Shown here: positions 27,119-35,738 of the stretch, one piece after another
How positions within the stretch are numbered: the first letter of the stretch is position 1
Layout: each line of letters opens with the position of its first letter
Assembly (NCBI RefSeq): GCF_000425865.1
Contig: NZ_AUEG01000004.1
Coordinates: 104,150 to 168,149 of the forward strand
Direction of reading: 5' to 3'
Source: Lacticigenium naphthae DSM 19658
Lineage (GTDB): Bacteria > Bacillota > Bacilli > Lactobacillales > Carnobacteriaceae_A
DNA: 64,000 nt
Made by a program: the position numbers and the translations under genes
Notes under the pieces: generated by a model
The model's input: the letters and a program-made list of their open reading frames with translations, nothing else
Told to the model about the DNA's origin: nothing
Databases searched by the model: none

Positions 27119-28453
27119 ATGTTGGGAAATAGACAAGCTAAAACAAATCAACCATTAAAGTTTCTTTCTTACCCTATTATATTTTTGCTTATCTTTATTT
27201 TCATGTTGGGCGTAACTACATATGCTTTAGCAAATGAGAATGTAGTCAAAGTTGAAGCCAATGTCTTAAACGTCCGTCTGGGTCCTGGTTTATCACATGA
27301 AATCATGACTCAAGTCAATGAAGGCCGTGAGTTAGAGGTTATTGCCGAAGAAAATGAATGGTATAAGATCAGATTAGCTGGAGATGAAATCGGATGGGTA
27401 GCTAGTTGGCTGGTGGATAATACGGAGATCATGGCGGCAACGAATAAAGTTGGTGTAATAATCAATACAGAAGCAAATATCCGGCAAGAACCGTCGACAG
27501 AGGCCTCCATCTTAGGGAAAGCTGGTGTAGGCGACGAGTTGATTGTCCTCTATCAAGAAAGCAATTGGATCCAAGTCCGGTATCTCGGAAAAGTTGCCTG
27601 GGTTCATTCAAGTCTCATTGATATACAAAAAGATGGCGCGCTAACTTCAAAAGCCAATGCACAAATTCAAGATGAAACAAGTGAAACTGATTTAAGTGAA
27701 GTATTTATAAAAACCAATGGAACAAATATTCGTTCAGAGCCGACTATCGATTCGCCAGTACTTAAGAAAGCTCGTGCACAAGAAGTGTATTCAATTGTTT
27801 CTGAAGAAAACAACTGGTTCAAGATCGATATTGGAAATGGTGAAATGGGTTGGATAGCTAGCTGGGTTGTCAATCTTTCCAGTGAGTCGCTCGACACAGA
27901 GAAACCGCAAGTGACCTCTCTGGCAGAAGCAACTATAGTTATCGATGCTGGCCACGGAGGGCATGATCCGGGTGCAGTCGCTGAAACGTTTAATGAAAAA
28001 GATATAACTTTGAGTACAGCTTTACTGTTAGCAAACAAACTTAAAAGTTTGGGAACTAACGTAATATTAACAAGGGATGCAGATAAGTATATTACTCTGA
28101 ATGATCGTGTTTATTTAGGTCATTTGAAAAAAGCTGATGCTTTTATAAGCATTCATTACGATGCTCTTGAAACTGAAAACTTGATGAGTGGGACAACATC
28201 TTATTATTATTCTGAACAAGAAGAAGTATTAGCTCAAACTATCAATTCAGAACTCGAAAAAGGGCTTTTGCCGAACAATGGGGTCCGTAAAGGCAATTAT
28301 TTTGTTCTGAGAGAAAATCAACAACCGTCAGTTCTAGTTGAATTAGGTTATCTAAATAATGATTATGACCTAACCGTCGTAAATACACTATCCTATCAAC
28401 AAAACGCTGCAAACAATATTTATCAAGGATTATATAACTATTTTTCACAATAA
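27119..28453 (+). CDS. N-acetylmuramoyl-L-alanine amidase with three SH3b repeats
   Basis: 444-residue exported cell-wall hydrolase. A signal or anchor helix (about residues 15-38) is followed by three bacterial SH3 domains at about 41-103, 111-170 and 193-253, each with an (N)V/IR-x-GP/EP-like segment and ending near GWVASW, WVHSS or GWIASW. A C-terminal Amidase_3 zinc domain (272-444) has VIDAGHGGHDPGA (His279), Glu293, SIHYDA (His346) and the catalytic glutamate in VLVELGYL. It cleaves the lactyl-Ala bond of peptidoglycan; the SH3b domains should bind the wall. The ATG at 27119 has TTGGAG ten bases upstream. Single-gene unit on the opposite strand to its neighbours, with a shared terminator to dtd. 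Confidence 0.93.
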   Translation: MLGNRQAKTNQPLKFLSYPIIFLLIFIFMLGVTTYALANENVVKVEANVLNVRLGPGLSHEIMTQVNEGRELEVIAEENEWYKIRLAGDEIGWVASWLVDNTEIMAATNKVGVIINTEANIRQEPSTEASILGKAGVGDELIVLYQESNWIQVRYLGKVAWVHSSLIDIQKDGALTSKANAQIQDETSETDLSEVFIKTNGTNIRSEPTIDSPVLKKARAQEVYSIVSEENNWFKIDIGNGEMGWIASWVVNLSSESLDTEKPQVTSLAEATIVIDAGHGGHDPGAVAETFNEKDITLSTALLLANKLKSLGTNVILTRDADKYITLNDRVYLGHLKKADAFISIHYDALETENLMSGTTSYYYSEQEEVLAQTINSELEKGLLPNNGVRKGNYFVLRENQQPSVLVELGYLNNDYDLTVVNTLSYQQNAANNIYQGLYNYFSQ

Positions 28454-28454
28454 T

Positions 28455-28496
28455 AAAAAACCACCATGCTCAAAATTTGAGCTGGTGGTTTTTATT
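28455..28496. terminator. Bidirectional terminator between the amidase gene and dtd
   Basis: AAAACCACCA..TGGTGGTTTT with an inner GCTCAAA/TTTGAGC stem is flanked by A-tracts and T-tracts on both sides. It serves the convergent amidase (+) and dtd (-) genes. Confidence 0.92.
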
Positions 28497-28941
28497 ATTT
28501 ATTCTTACTATCGATTAAAATGGTAACAGGTCCATCGTTTGTTAAAGATACTTTCATATCTGCCCCAAATTCACCGGATTCGACTTTAAATCCTTCATTT
28601 TCCAAAGATTCATTAAAAGCTTCATATAATTCTTTTGCAAAAGTAGGTTTTGCAGCACCAGTAAAACTAGGTCGATTCCCTTTTTTTGTATTTGCATGTA
28701 GAGTAAATTGTGAAATTGATAATATTTCACCATTTACATCTTTTAAAGAAAGATTCATTTTTTCATTTTCATCCTCAAAAATACGTAAATTAGCAGTTTT
28801 CCTCACTAAATACTCAACATCCTCTTTTGAGTCATCTGGTTCTACCCCCACCAATAATAAAAAGCCTCTTTGAATTGAACCCTTTTCTTCGTTTGAAACA
28901 ATCACTTTTGCTTGCGATACTCGCTGTATAAGAACGCGCAC
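28495..28941 (-). CDS. dtd: D-aminoacyl-tRNA deacylase
   Basis: Proofreading enzyme that hydrolyses D-amino acids (and Gly) wrongly attached to tRNA. Its 148 residues match the family. The two cross-subunit active-site motifs are visible as [20 protein letters not shown] (about residues 75-94, containing the SQFTL element) and [14 protein letters not shown] (C-terminal GPVT element). It starts with [13 protein letters not shown] as usual and follows rel by 15 nt, the common rel-dtd pair. Confidence 0.97.
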   Translation of the reverse strand: MRVLIQRVSQAKVIVSNEEKGSIQRGFLLLVGVEPDDSKEDVEYLVRKTANLRIFEDENEKMNLSLKDVNGEILSISQFTLHANTKKGNRPSFTGAAKPTFAKELYEAFNESLENEGFKVESGEFGADMKVSLTNDGPVTILIDSKNK

Positions 28942-28956
28942 ATTTTCACTCCTCTA

Positions 28957-31182
28957 CTACATTGAGATTCTCTTAACAGTATATACATCCGGGATATTTT
29001 TTATTTTATCCATGATTTTTTCCAAATCACTCAAATTTTGAATCGCAATAGTAACTCGAATGGTAGCCATTTTGTTATTGTCTACTTTGCCATTAACATT
29101 GCTTAGTTTTTTTGTTTGTGAATTGATAACTTGCAATATTTCATTGAGTAATCCAGCCCGATCATAACCTTCAATTTGAATATCAGCATCGTATTCGATC
29201 CCTGCTTGGCTTTTTGTATCTTCCCATTCAACTTCGATCAATCTATTTGAATTTTCATCATCAAGATTCACATTGGGACAATCTTTTCTATGAATGGAAA
29301 TTCCGCGTCCTCTGGTAATATAACCAACGATTTCATCCCCAGGAACAGGATTACAACAACGACTTAGTCGAACGAGTAAGTTATCCCCTCCTTGAATAAC
29401 TACTCCTCCTTCGTGCCGGATTTTCATTTTTTCTGATTCTTTTGGTGGGTTCTTCAACTCGATTGTTTGATCATTCTGTTGGTTTGCTTGTTTTTCTTTT
29501 TCTTGTCTCTCTTTTTCCGTTAAACGATTCGCAACTGTCAAAACTTTGGCTTCACCATAACTGATAGCTGCATACAAGTCCTCTTCATTATGGAAATTAA
29601 AGCGGCTAGAAACATCTTTTAATTTTTCTTTAGTGAGTACTTTTTTGGGTGAGTACCCCATACTTTCTAATTGTTTCTCAAGCATTTCGCGTCCTTTAAT
29701 AACATATTCATCTTTATCTTGGGTTTTAAAGAACCGTTTGATTTTATTGCGTGCTTTGCTTGTGGATACGAAATTTAACCAATCACGACTGGGTCCAAAT
29801 GAATTATTTGAAGTCAGCATTTCAACAATGTCACCTGTTTTTAATTTGTAATTTAGTGGAACAATTTTCCCATTAACTTTTGCCCCGGTTGACTTGTCCC
29901 CAATTTCTGTATGGACATGATACGCGAAATCTAATGTACTCGATCCCGAGGGCAATTCCATTACATCTCCTTTGGGACTAAACACATAAACTTTATCTTT
30001 AAATATATCTTCCTTAATGCTATCCATGAAGTCACTTGCATCATTAGATTCACTTTGAAGCTCTAAAATGTCATGAAACCAGGATAAATGGTCTCCTAAG
30101 GTATCATTTTCTATCTTTTCAGTAATTCCTTCTTTATATGCCCAATGAGCTGCTACACCATATTCAGCCACTTCATGCATCTCTTTTGTACGTATCTGTA
30201 TTTCTAAAGGAGTAGCGTCAGGTCCAAGTACTGTTGTATGCAAAGACTGATATAAATTTGCTTTTGGCATTGCAATGTAATCTTTGAAGCGTCCAGGCAT
30301 TGGTTTCCAAATCGTATGAATGGCTCCGAGAACAGCGTAACAATCTTTTATTGAGTCAACAATAATGCGTATTGCCAGTAAGTCATAGATTTCACTAAAT
30401 TGTTTCTTTTGATTTTTCATCTTTTTATAAATGGAATATATATGTTTTGGTCTACCTGTAATATTCGCTTTGATATCCATCTCACTAACTGAGTTTTCGA
30501 TGATTTCTATTGCATCAGTAATGAAATTTTCTCGTTCTTCTCTTCGTGAATTCATAAGATGAACAATACGATAATATTGTTGGGGATTGATATATCTCAA
30601 TGAGATATCTTCTAATTCCCATTTAATTTTATTGATTCCCAATCTGTCCGCCAAAGGAGCATAAATTTCTAAGGTTTCAGTGGCTATTTCACGTTGCTTT
30701 TCAGGACGGTGAAATTTGAGTGTGCGCATATTGTGCAATCGGTCGGCTAGTTTAACCAATACTACTCGAATATCTTGAGCCATTGCCAATAACATTTTAC
30801 GATGATTTTCAGCTTGTTGTTCTTTTTTTGATTTAAATTTGATTTTACCTAATTTCGTTACGCCATCAACTAGTTCAGCTACTTCCGAAGTGAAATTCTC
30901 TGCAATATCTGCAAAAGTATATTCGGTGTCCTCAACAACATCATGCAAAAAGCCAGTTGCCACTGTAACTGGATCCATTTTTAACTCTGCTAATATGCCA
31001 GCAACTTGAATAGGGTGCATAATATAAGCTTCACCAGATTTGCGAAATTGATCTTTATGAGCATCTTCCGCAAAATCATAAGCTCTCTTGACAAAGGCAA
31101 CATGCGAACTATTCATATAAGTTAAGCAAAGAGCTATCACCTCTTGAGCTGTAAAATCTTTTTGTCTCGGCACATTTGCCAC
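28957..31182 (-). CDS. rel: Bifunctional (p)ppGpp synthetase/hydrolase Rel
   Basis: Long RSH enzyme of the stringent response, 741 residues. The N-terminal hydrolase HD domain has FLHDVVEDT (His80, Asp81) with metal ligands intact, so hydrolysis is expected. The synthetase domain (about 240-350) includes KDYIAMPKANLYQSLHTTV. A TGS domain (VYVFSPKGDVMELPSG) follows, then a zinc-finger/CC region with RCCNPVPGDEIVGYITRGRGISIHR and a C-terminal ACT domain (IQIEGYDRAGLLNEIL). It senses amino-acid starvation on the ribosome. The promoter at 31314-31342 lies about 130 nt upstream, with a GAGGCT-type hairpin in between. Confidence 0.97.
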   Translation of the reverse strand: MANVPRQKDFTAQEVIALCLTYMNSSHVAFVKRAYDFAEDAHKDQFRKSGEAYIMHPIQVAGILAELKMDPVTVATGFLHDVVEDTEYTFADIAENFTSEVAELVDGVTKLGKIKFKSKKEQQAENHRKMLLAMAQDIRVVLVKLADRLHNMRTLKFHRPEKQREIATETLEIYAPLADRLGINKIKWELEDISLRYINPQQYYRIVHLMNSRREERENFITDAIEIIENSVSEMDIKANITGRPKHIYSIYKKMKNQKKQFSEIYDLLAIRIIVDSIKDCYAVLGAIHTIWKPMPGRFKDYIAMPKANLYQSLHTTVLGPDATPLEIQIRTKEMHEVAEYGVAAHWAYKEGITEKIENDTLGDHLSWFHDILELQSESNDASDFMDSIKEDIFKDKVYVFSPKGDVMELPSGSSTLDFAYHVHTEIGDKSTGAKVNGKIVPLNYKLKTGDIVEMLTSNNSFGPSRDWLNFVSTSKARNKIKRFFKTQDKDEYVIKGREMLEKQLESMGYSPKKVLTKEKLKDVSSRFNFHNEEDLYAAISYGEAKVLTVANRLTEKERQEKEKQANQQNDQTIELKNPPKESEKMKIRHEGGVVIQGGDNLLVRLSRCCNPVPGDEIVGYITRGRGISIHRKDCPNVNLDDENSNRLIEVEWEDTKSQAGIEYDADIQIEGYDRAGLLNEILQVINSQTKKLSNVNGKVDNNKMATIRVTIAIQNLSDLEKIMDKIKNIPDVYTVKRISM

Positions 31183-31252
31183 CTTCTTTTCCTGAAAAAT
31201 CCTTGAATATTTCTTGAATACTTAATGAAACTATTTTTCAATTATTTAAAAT

Positions 31253-31276
31253 AGGCTGGGACTATAGTCCTAGCCT
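31253..31276. repeat. GAGGCTGGGAC-type hairpin within the rel leader
   Basis: An 11-bp stem (31253-31263 with 31266-31276, one G-U pair, 2-base loop), of the same family as the hairpins at 20994-21019 and 63672-63699. It lies downstream of the rel promoter, so it is in the rel 5' leader. It has only a weak T-tract. Confidence 0.8.
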
Positions 31277-31313
31277 CGAACAACTGTTTAATCCCACGGG
31301 TAATGTTGACTTA

Positions 31314-31342
31314 ATTATAATGATTATTTACCTTAATTTCAA
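31314..31342 (-). promoter_or_regulatory. rel promoter
   Basis: TTGAAA (31342..31337), 17 bp, TATAAT (31319..31314) on the minus strand. The -10 and the spacing are both perfect. Confidence 0.75.
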
Positions 31343-31407
31343 TATGTTATTATTTTTTTCGTTATTCACTACTGATTAGAGCGATTAACTACATGGTTTA
31401 TATACAG

Positions 31408-31457
31408 AAAAGAGGCTTTCAGAAGTAAATGAAACCGACTTTCTGAAATCCTCTTTA
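31408..31457 (-). terminator. Probable terminator of the deoC operon
   Basis: AAAAGAGG-CTTTCAGAAGT pairs with ACTTTCTGAAA-TCCTCTTT (31408-31426 with 31438-31457) just after deoC. The following T-tract is short. Confidence 0.65.
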
Positions 31458-31483
31458 AGTATGCTACTAGTTAATTTTTTAAA

Positions 31484-32125
31484 TTACAATAAAGCCATTC
31501 CATTTGAAGCGCCAATTCTGGTTGCGCCAGCTTTGATCATATCCAAAGCTTGTTCTCTTGTCCGAACGCCACCACTTGCTTTGACGCCCATTTCCGGTCC
31601 AACTACTCCACGCATCAATCGAATATCTTCTACTGTAGCTCCTCCAGTTGAAAAACCAGTCGACGTTTTAACAAAATCTGCTCCAGCCTTCTTAGCTAGT
31701 TCACAGGCCTTTATTTTTTCGTCTTTTGTTAATAAAGCTGTTTCTATTATCACTTTTACTAAAGCTTTACCTTTTGCAGCATCTACAACAGCTTGAATAT
31801 CTTTTTCAACTACAGCATATTCTTCGCCCTTTAGAGCTCCAATATTGATGACCATGTCTACTTCAGTTGCTCCATTTTCAATAGCATCTTTAACCTCTGC
31901 AGCTTTAATAGCAGAAGTGTTGGCTCCTAGAGGAAATCCAATTACAGTACAAACTTCTACTGGACTTTCTTGAAGTAAAGCGGAAGCAGTTTTTACCCAT
32001 GTCGGATTAACACAAACGGACATAAATTGATGTTCTGCAGCATCTGCGCATAATTTTTCGATTTGTACCTTTGTTCCTTCAGGTTTTAGTAATGTATGAT
32101 CGATCATTCTTTCCATTTTTTCCAT
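31484..32125 (-). CDS. deoC: Deoxyribose-phosphate aldolase
   Basis: Class I aldolase that splits 2-deoxyribose-5-phosphate into acetaldehyde and glyceraldehyde-3-phosphate in nucleoside catabolism. Its 213 residues fit the short bacterial form. The Schiff-base lysine region is [14 protein letters not shown] and the second active-site lysine is in [16 protein letters not shown]; the phosphate-binding segment [10 protein letters not shown] follows. The ATG at 32125 has AGAGGAG upstream. It is the last gene of a cluster with prmA, although no functional link is evident. Confidence 0.97.
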   Translation of the reverse strand: MEKMERMIDHTLLKPEGTKVQIEKLCADAAEHQFMSVCVNPTWVKTASALLQESPVEVCTVIGFPLGANTSAIKAAEVKDAIENGATEVDMVINIGALKGEEYAVVEKDIQAVVDAAKGKALVKVIIETALLTKDEKIKACELAKKAGADFVKTSTGFSTGGATVEDIRLMRGVVGPEMGVKASGGVRTREQALDMIKAGATRIGASNGMALL

Positions 32126-32151
32126 GTATTTCTCTCCTCTAAAATAATTTT

Positions 32152-33093
32152 TTATTTTTTTGCCACTATAGTAAACCAGTCTTTCATCTGCAGAATTTGC
32201 AAGATTTCAAACCCTTCTTGTTTTAATTGTAGCAAAATCCGTTCTTTTTTATCCTCTATAATTCCAGAAGTAATAAATAAGCCAGTTGATTTTAAATTGA
32301 CGTACGCATCAGGAATTAATTTTTCAATAACCTCAGCTAGAATATTGGCTACGATCAAATCAACTTTTTCATTCACACCGTTTAAAAGATTGTTCGTCTT
32401 TATGGTGATGCTCCCTTTAATGGAATTCAATTGAACATTGTCTGAAGCAGATTTCACAGCCACTTCATCTAAGTCATAAGCCTTGACGGTTTTCGCTCCT
32501 AGAAGATCACTGACAATCGATAATACACCTGATCCTGTTCCTATATCCATTACAACTTCTCCGCCTCTAAGATAGGTTTCTAAAGCTTGTATAGATAGTT
32601 GAGTAGTCGGGTGTGTCCCTGTTCCGAATGCAAGGCCGGGGTCTAAGCGAACGATTCGTTCGTCTTTTGTTTCGGGCTGATATTCTTTCCATTGGGGAAC
32701 AATAGTGATATAGTGGGTAACTCTAACAGGATTATAATATTTTTTCCATGATTCAGCCCAATTTTTCTCATCGACTTTTTGACTTGAAAAAGAATAGAAT
32801 TCAACAGGGACGTCAAGTACTTTTAAATTTTCTATTTTCTTGCTCAACTCTTCAATTATTTTTTCCAAATCTATATTCTGTATAAAATAACCTTTGATCA
32901 AGATTCCCTCTGCTGGAAAATCGTCTTCATTTAAATCCCATAGAGTATCTGGTGAATCCCAATCTGAATGGTTCAAAAAATCATTCCGATCTTGAATGAC
33001 AATTCCATTTGAACCCGCCTCAATCATCCATTCTTGAGCAACTTCCGCTGCTTCTTCACTAATAAGTAAATTTAACTCGTTCCAAGCAGTCAT
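32152..33093 (-). CDS. prmA: Ribosomal protein L11 methyltransferase
   Basis: SAM-dependent methyltransferase that trimethylates ribosomal protein L11. Its 313 residues from the chosen start are usual. An N-terminal substrate-binding domain is followed by the Rossmann domain with [15 protein letters not shown] (about residues 165-180), motif [14 protein letters not shown] and the family NILAEVI segment (NPPY-like position). I use the ATG at 33093, one base after the DUF3013 stop, with AGAGG nine bases upstream; an ATG three codons earlier overlaps that site. Coupled to DUF3013. Confidence 0.96.
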   Translation of the reverse strand: MTAWNELNLLISEEAAEVAQEWMIEAGSNGIVIQDRNDFLNHSDWDSPDTLWDLNEDDFPAEGILIKGYFIQNIDLEKIIEELSKKIENLKVLDVPVEFYSFSSQKVDEKNWAESWKKYYNPVRVTHYITIVPQWKEYQPETKDERIVRLDPGLAFGTGTHPTTQLSIQALETYLRGGEVVMDIGTGSGVLSIVSDLLGAKTVKAYDLDEVAVKSASDNVQLNSIKGSITIKTNNLLNGVNEKVDLIVANILAEVIEKLIPDAYVNLKSTGLFITSGIIEDKKERILLQLKQEGFEILQILQMKDWFTIVAKK

Positions 33094-33094
33094 C

Positions 33095-33625
33095 TTATTC
33101 ATCCTCTTTTAATTTATCAAAAAAAGAATCAGTTTCTTTTTTCGATAAATGCAAATGTAACTTTTCGTAACGATTAGTAGCTTTCATAGTTTCTAGAGTT
33201 GTTTTAAAATCAGTTTCGTTCCATTTGAATTCAAAAGAAGTAACTGCTGGGTTGTAAACAAATTCATTAAACTGACCGAGTCCCTCAGTTAAAACAATAT
33301 TCAAATATTTAATAGCACTGTCTACAAAACCTTTTTCAATACCAGTTTCAAAATTCATGCGGATAGTCTTTAAGTAGTTTTCGGGAGCTATGTGCGAAAC
33401 TGCCGGATCATAAAAACATAGCTGATCTTCAAATTGAATTCTGCCTGATTCATTCGTCGTATTTGTTTCATCTTGGACTTTTAAATCAGGAGGTACGTTC
33501 TCAGAAAAAACGACATGCATGTCGATTACTTTATCTGCGGTGTTAAACTCTATTTTCCATTGGAATTGGGGAATGTTTTTTTTAACCGCTTCTTTTAAAT
33601 AATTAGTAAGTTGAATAGACTCCAT
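33095..33625 (-). CDS. DUF3013 family protein
   Basis: 176-residue soluble protein of the DUF3013 family, found mostly in Lactobacillales next to prmA. It is acidic with no membrane segment or signal peptide. It has no catalytic motif I can name; recurring features are a central LCFYDPAVSH segment and a C-terminal TSFEFKWNETDF segment. The ATG at 33625 follows a GGGGGG purine-rich ribosome site; the longer in-frame start at 33655 lacks one. Its neighbours suggest a role near translation, but the function is unknown. Confidence 0.85.
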   Translation of the reverse strand: MESIQLTNYLKEAVKKNIPQFQWKIEFNTADKVIDMHVVFSENVPPDLKVQDETNTTNESGRIQFEDQLCFYDPAVSHIAPENYLKTIRMNFETGIEKGFVDSAIKYLNIVLTEGLGQFNEFVYNPAVTSFEFKWNETDFKTTLETMKATNRYEKLHLHLSKKETDSFFDKLKEDE

Positions 33626-33671
33626 AGTGCCCCCCCTTTCTTTGAATATACCCATGCTGTTTATAACTTTA

Positions 33672-34307
33672 TCACATTCTCCACGAATGGGCTACAGAAG
33701 ACTTTTTCATGCTCGAGACGTAAGCATTATTAGCTACGAAATAACGAAGTAATTTATCCGTCCATTCTCCCTTATTAGGAATGCCAACTCTTTTTGTTGC
33801 CTCAATACTTTTGGGTTCTCGTTTAACTGAAAAATCTACGTAAAGAGGTGGCACAAAGATGGAACCTCCGTCGTAAGCTTTAGTTATACCAAATGCTTTA
33901 GTCAACTTACCTGGTCCGTTAGTTAATTCTATTCCATTTTTTAGTCGATTGCTTTCCATTAGTTCTATACCTTGATCAGGCTCAACCGCTCGAATTAATA
34001 TTGCTTGAGGGTTTTCTGCTTCCTTTGTCACGATATTTAGCATATTGTGCGTATGCATTTGATAAATATATATTGTACCACTTGGTTTGTACATGGAAGA
34101 TACTCGAGGCGTACGTCTTAGCTGGTAACTATGAGCAGCAGCATCGACCTGTCCTAAATAAGCTTCCGTCTCAACTATCCATCCACTTAGCACTCCGCTA
34201 TCTGTTTCGTGAATAAGTTTGTGTCCTAATAATTGTTTTGCTATTTCTTCCGTAGACTTCTCTGTAGCAAGAGGATCGACTAACCATTCTTTTACTGGGA
34301 ATTCGAT
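33672..34307 (-). CDS. DNA-3-methyladenine glycosylase (AAG/MPG family), non-AUG start
   Basis: Base-excision-repair glycosylase of the AAG/MPG family that removes alkylated purines. The catalytic-region stretch GWIVETEAYLGQVDAAAHSYQLRRTPR is clear, as are the DNA-binding YIYQMHTHNMLNIVT and the NGPGKLTKAFGI segments. The first canonical start (GTG at 34193) would cut off family sequence that is present upstream (TEEIAKQLLGHKLIHETDSG). Reading back to the stop, the only well-placed initiation point is an ATC at 34307, seven bases after GGAGGG, giving 211 residues, the normal length. No in-frame ATG, GTG or TTG exists between them. Alternatives are AUC initiation, a sequencing error near the start, or a truncated pseudogene read from GTG. 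Confidence 0.85.
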   Translation of the reverse strand: MEFPVKEWLVDPLATEKSTEEIAKQLLGHKLIHETDSGVLSGWIVETEAYLGQVDAAAHSYQLRRTPRVSSMYKPSGTIYIYQMHTHNMLNIVTKEAENPQAILIRAVEPDQGIELMESNRLKNGIELTNGPGKLTKAFGITKAYDGGSIFVPPLYVDFSVKREPKSIEATKRVGIPNKGEWTDKLLRYFVANNAYVSSMKKSSVAHSWRM

Positions 34308-34344
34308 GAATGATCCCTCCCTTCATGGCGTTTGATAAAATTTC

Positions 34345-35613
34345 TTAAAGTTCACTATTTTCAATCCTTTTTAACATAACTTCAAGTACTCTTCTGCTTC
34401 GTACAGAAGTGACTTCAACAACCATATTCTTATAGGTGAAGGAGTCTCCTTTTTCAGGAACTCTTCCTAATTTTTCAATTGTAAATCCACTAATGGTATT
34501 AGAGACAAAGAGTTCTTCGTCAGATAAATGAAATAAGTTGAATACTTTTTCTAAGCTTGCACGGCCTAATACTCGATACTCCAGAGATGACAGTTGAACA
34601 ATTTCTTCTTCAACAACATCACTTTCATCCCAAATTTCTCCAACCAATTCTTCCAGTACGTCTTCTAAAGTAACTATGCCTATTGTTCCACCATATTCAT
34701 CCGATACGACTGCCATATGCATTTTATTTTGTTGCATCATTTTTAATAATTTTGATAATTTCATAACAGGGGGAACCGTAAGGACTTCTTTGATCACGTT
34801 TAATATCGTGATTTCGGAATTGATATTCGTTTTATGTTTAAGATAACGATTAAAATCTTTTTCGTGAAGTACGCCGTAAACATTGTCAATTGAATCATCA
34901 TACATAAGAATACGTGAATAGGAATGCTCCATAAATTCTTCCTCAATTTCACGATCGGAATCATCAATATCGCAAGCAACAACATCTACTCGGGGTGTGA
35001 GAATACTACTAACTTCCAAATCGTTAAATTCAATTGCAGATCGAATCAATTCGTGTTCGTGCCCACCCAGGGATCCTCCACTTTCTGCTTCATCTACGAT
35101 TGACAATAATTCTTCTTCGCTGATACCTATATCTTGATCAAACTTAAAAAGTTTATCAAGGATAACTTTCCATTTTTCAAATAACCAATTGACTGGTGTT
35201 AATAAAACCATCAAAAAATATAATAATGGTGCAGAAAATTTTGTATAAGCCTCAGCATTTTCTTTAGCTATTGTTTTAGGTGATATTTCACCAAAAATCA
35301 AAACAACTACAGTCATGACGATTGTTGCGATCGTAGGTCCATAAGTAGGATAATAAGAAACAAACAACAAAGTGGCTATAGCTGAAGAGGCTATATTTAC
35401 TATATTATTTCCTACCAGGATAGTTGATAAAACATTATCATATTTATCCATTAAATACATTGCCCTTTTTGCTTTTTTGTCTCCTTTTTCTGCTTCGTTC
35501 TTTAATCGTATACGATTTGCAGAAGTAAAAGCCGTCTCAGAAGAAGAGAAAAAAGCTGAAGCGATCATTAGCAATATAAGTAAGCCAACCGACGTAAAAC
35601 TATCACTATCCAT
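34345..35613 (-). CDS. CNNM-type membrane protein with CBS pair and CorC/HlyC domain
   Basis: 422-residue integral membrane protein often annotated as hemolysin. The DUF21/CNNM domain has about four membrane helices (residues 1-150, with SSETAFTSANRIRLKNEAEKG). A CBS-domain pair follows (about 205-330; ILTPRVDVVACD and VVSDEYGGTIGIVTLEDVLEELVGEI), then a C-terminal CorC_HlyC domain. Relatives are implicated in magnesium or cobalt transport or efflux; there is no evidence here for haemolysis. First gene of a leftward group leading to the glycosylase, DUF3013, prmA and deoC. Confidence 0.92.
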   Translation of the reverse strand: MDSDSFTSVGLLILLMIASAFFSSSETAFTSANRIRLKNEAEKGDKKAKRAMYLMDKYDNVLSTILVGNNIVNIASSAIATLLFVSYYPTYGPTIATIVMTVVVLIFGEISPKTIAKENAEAYTKFSAPLLYFLMVLLTPVNWLFEKWKVILDKLFKFDQDIGISEEELLSIVDEAESGGSLGGHEHELIRSAIEFNDLEVSSILTPRVDVVACDIDDSDREIEEEFMEHSYSRILMYDDSIDNVYGVLHEKDFNRYLKHKTNINSEITILNVIKEVLTVPPVMKLSKLLKMMQQNKMHMAVVSDEYGGTIGIVTLEDVLEELVGEIWDESDVVEEEIVQLSSLEYRVLGRASLEKVFNLFHLSDEELFVSNTISGFTIEKLGRVPEKGDSFTYKNMVVEVTSVRSRRVLEVMLKRIENSEL

Positions 35614-35738
35614 TAAAAAGTAATTCCCCCTTTATTATTTTCAATTTATATAAAATCAATATAAATCCGAGGATCCTCACAATTTTTTTCTAATTTAATT
35701 GAAAAGAAATCATGAGGCCTCGAGTTTACTGCAATTAT

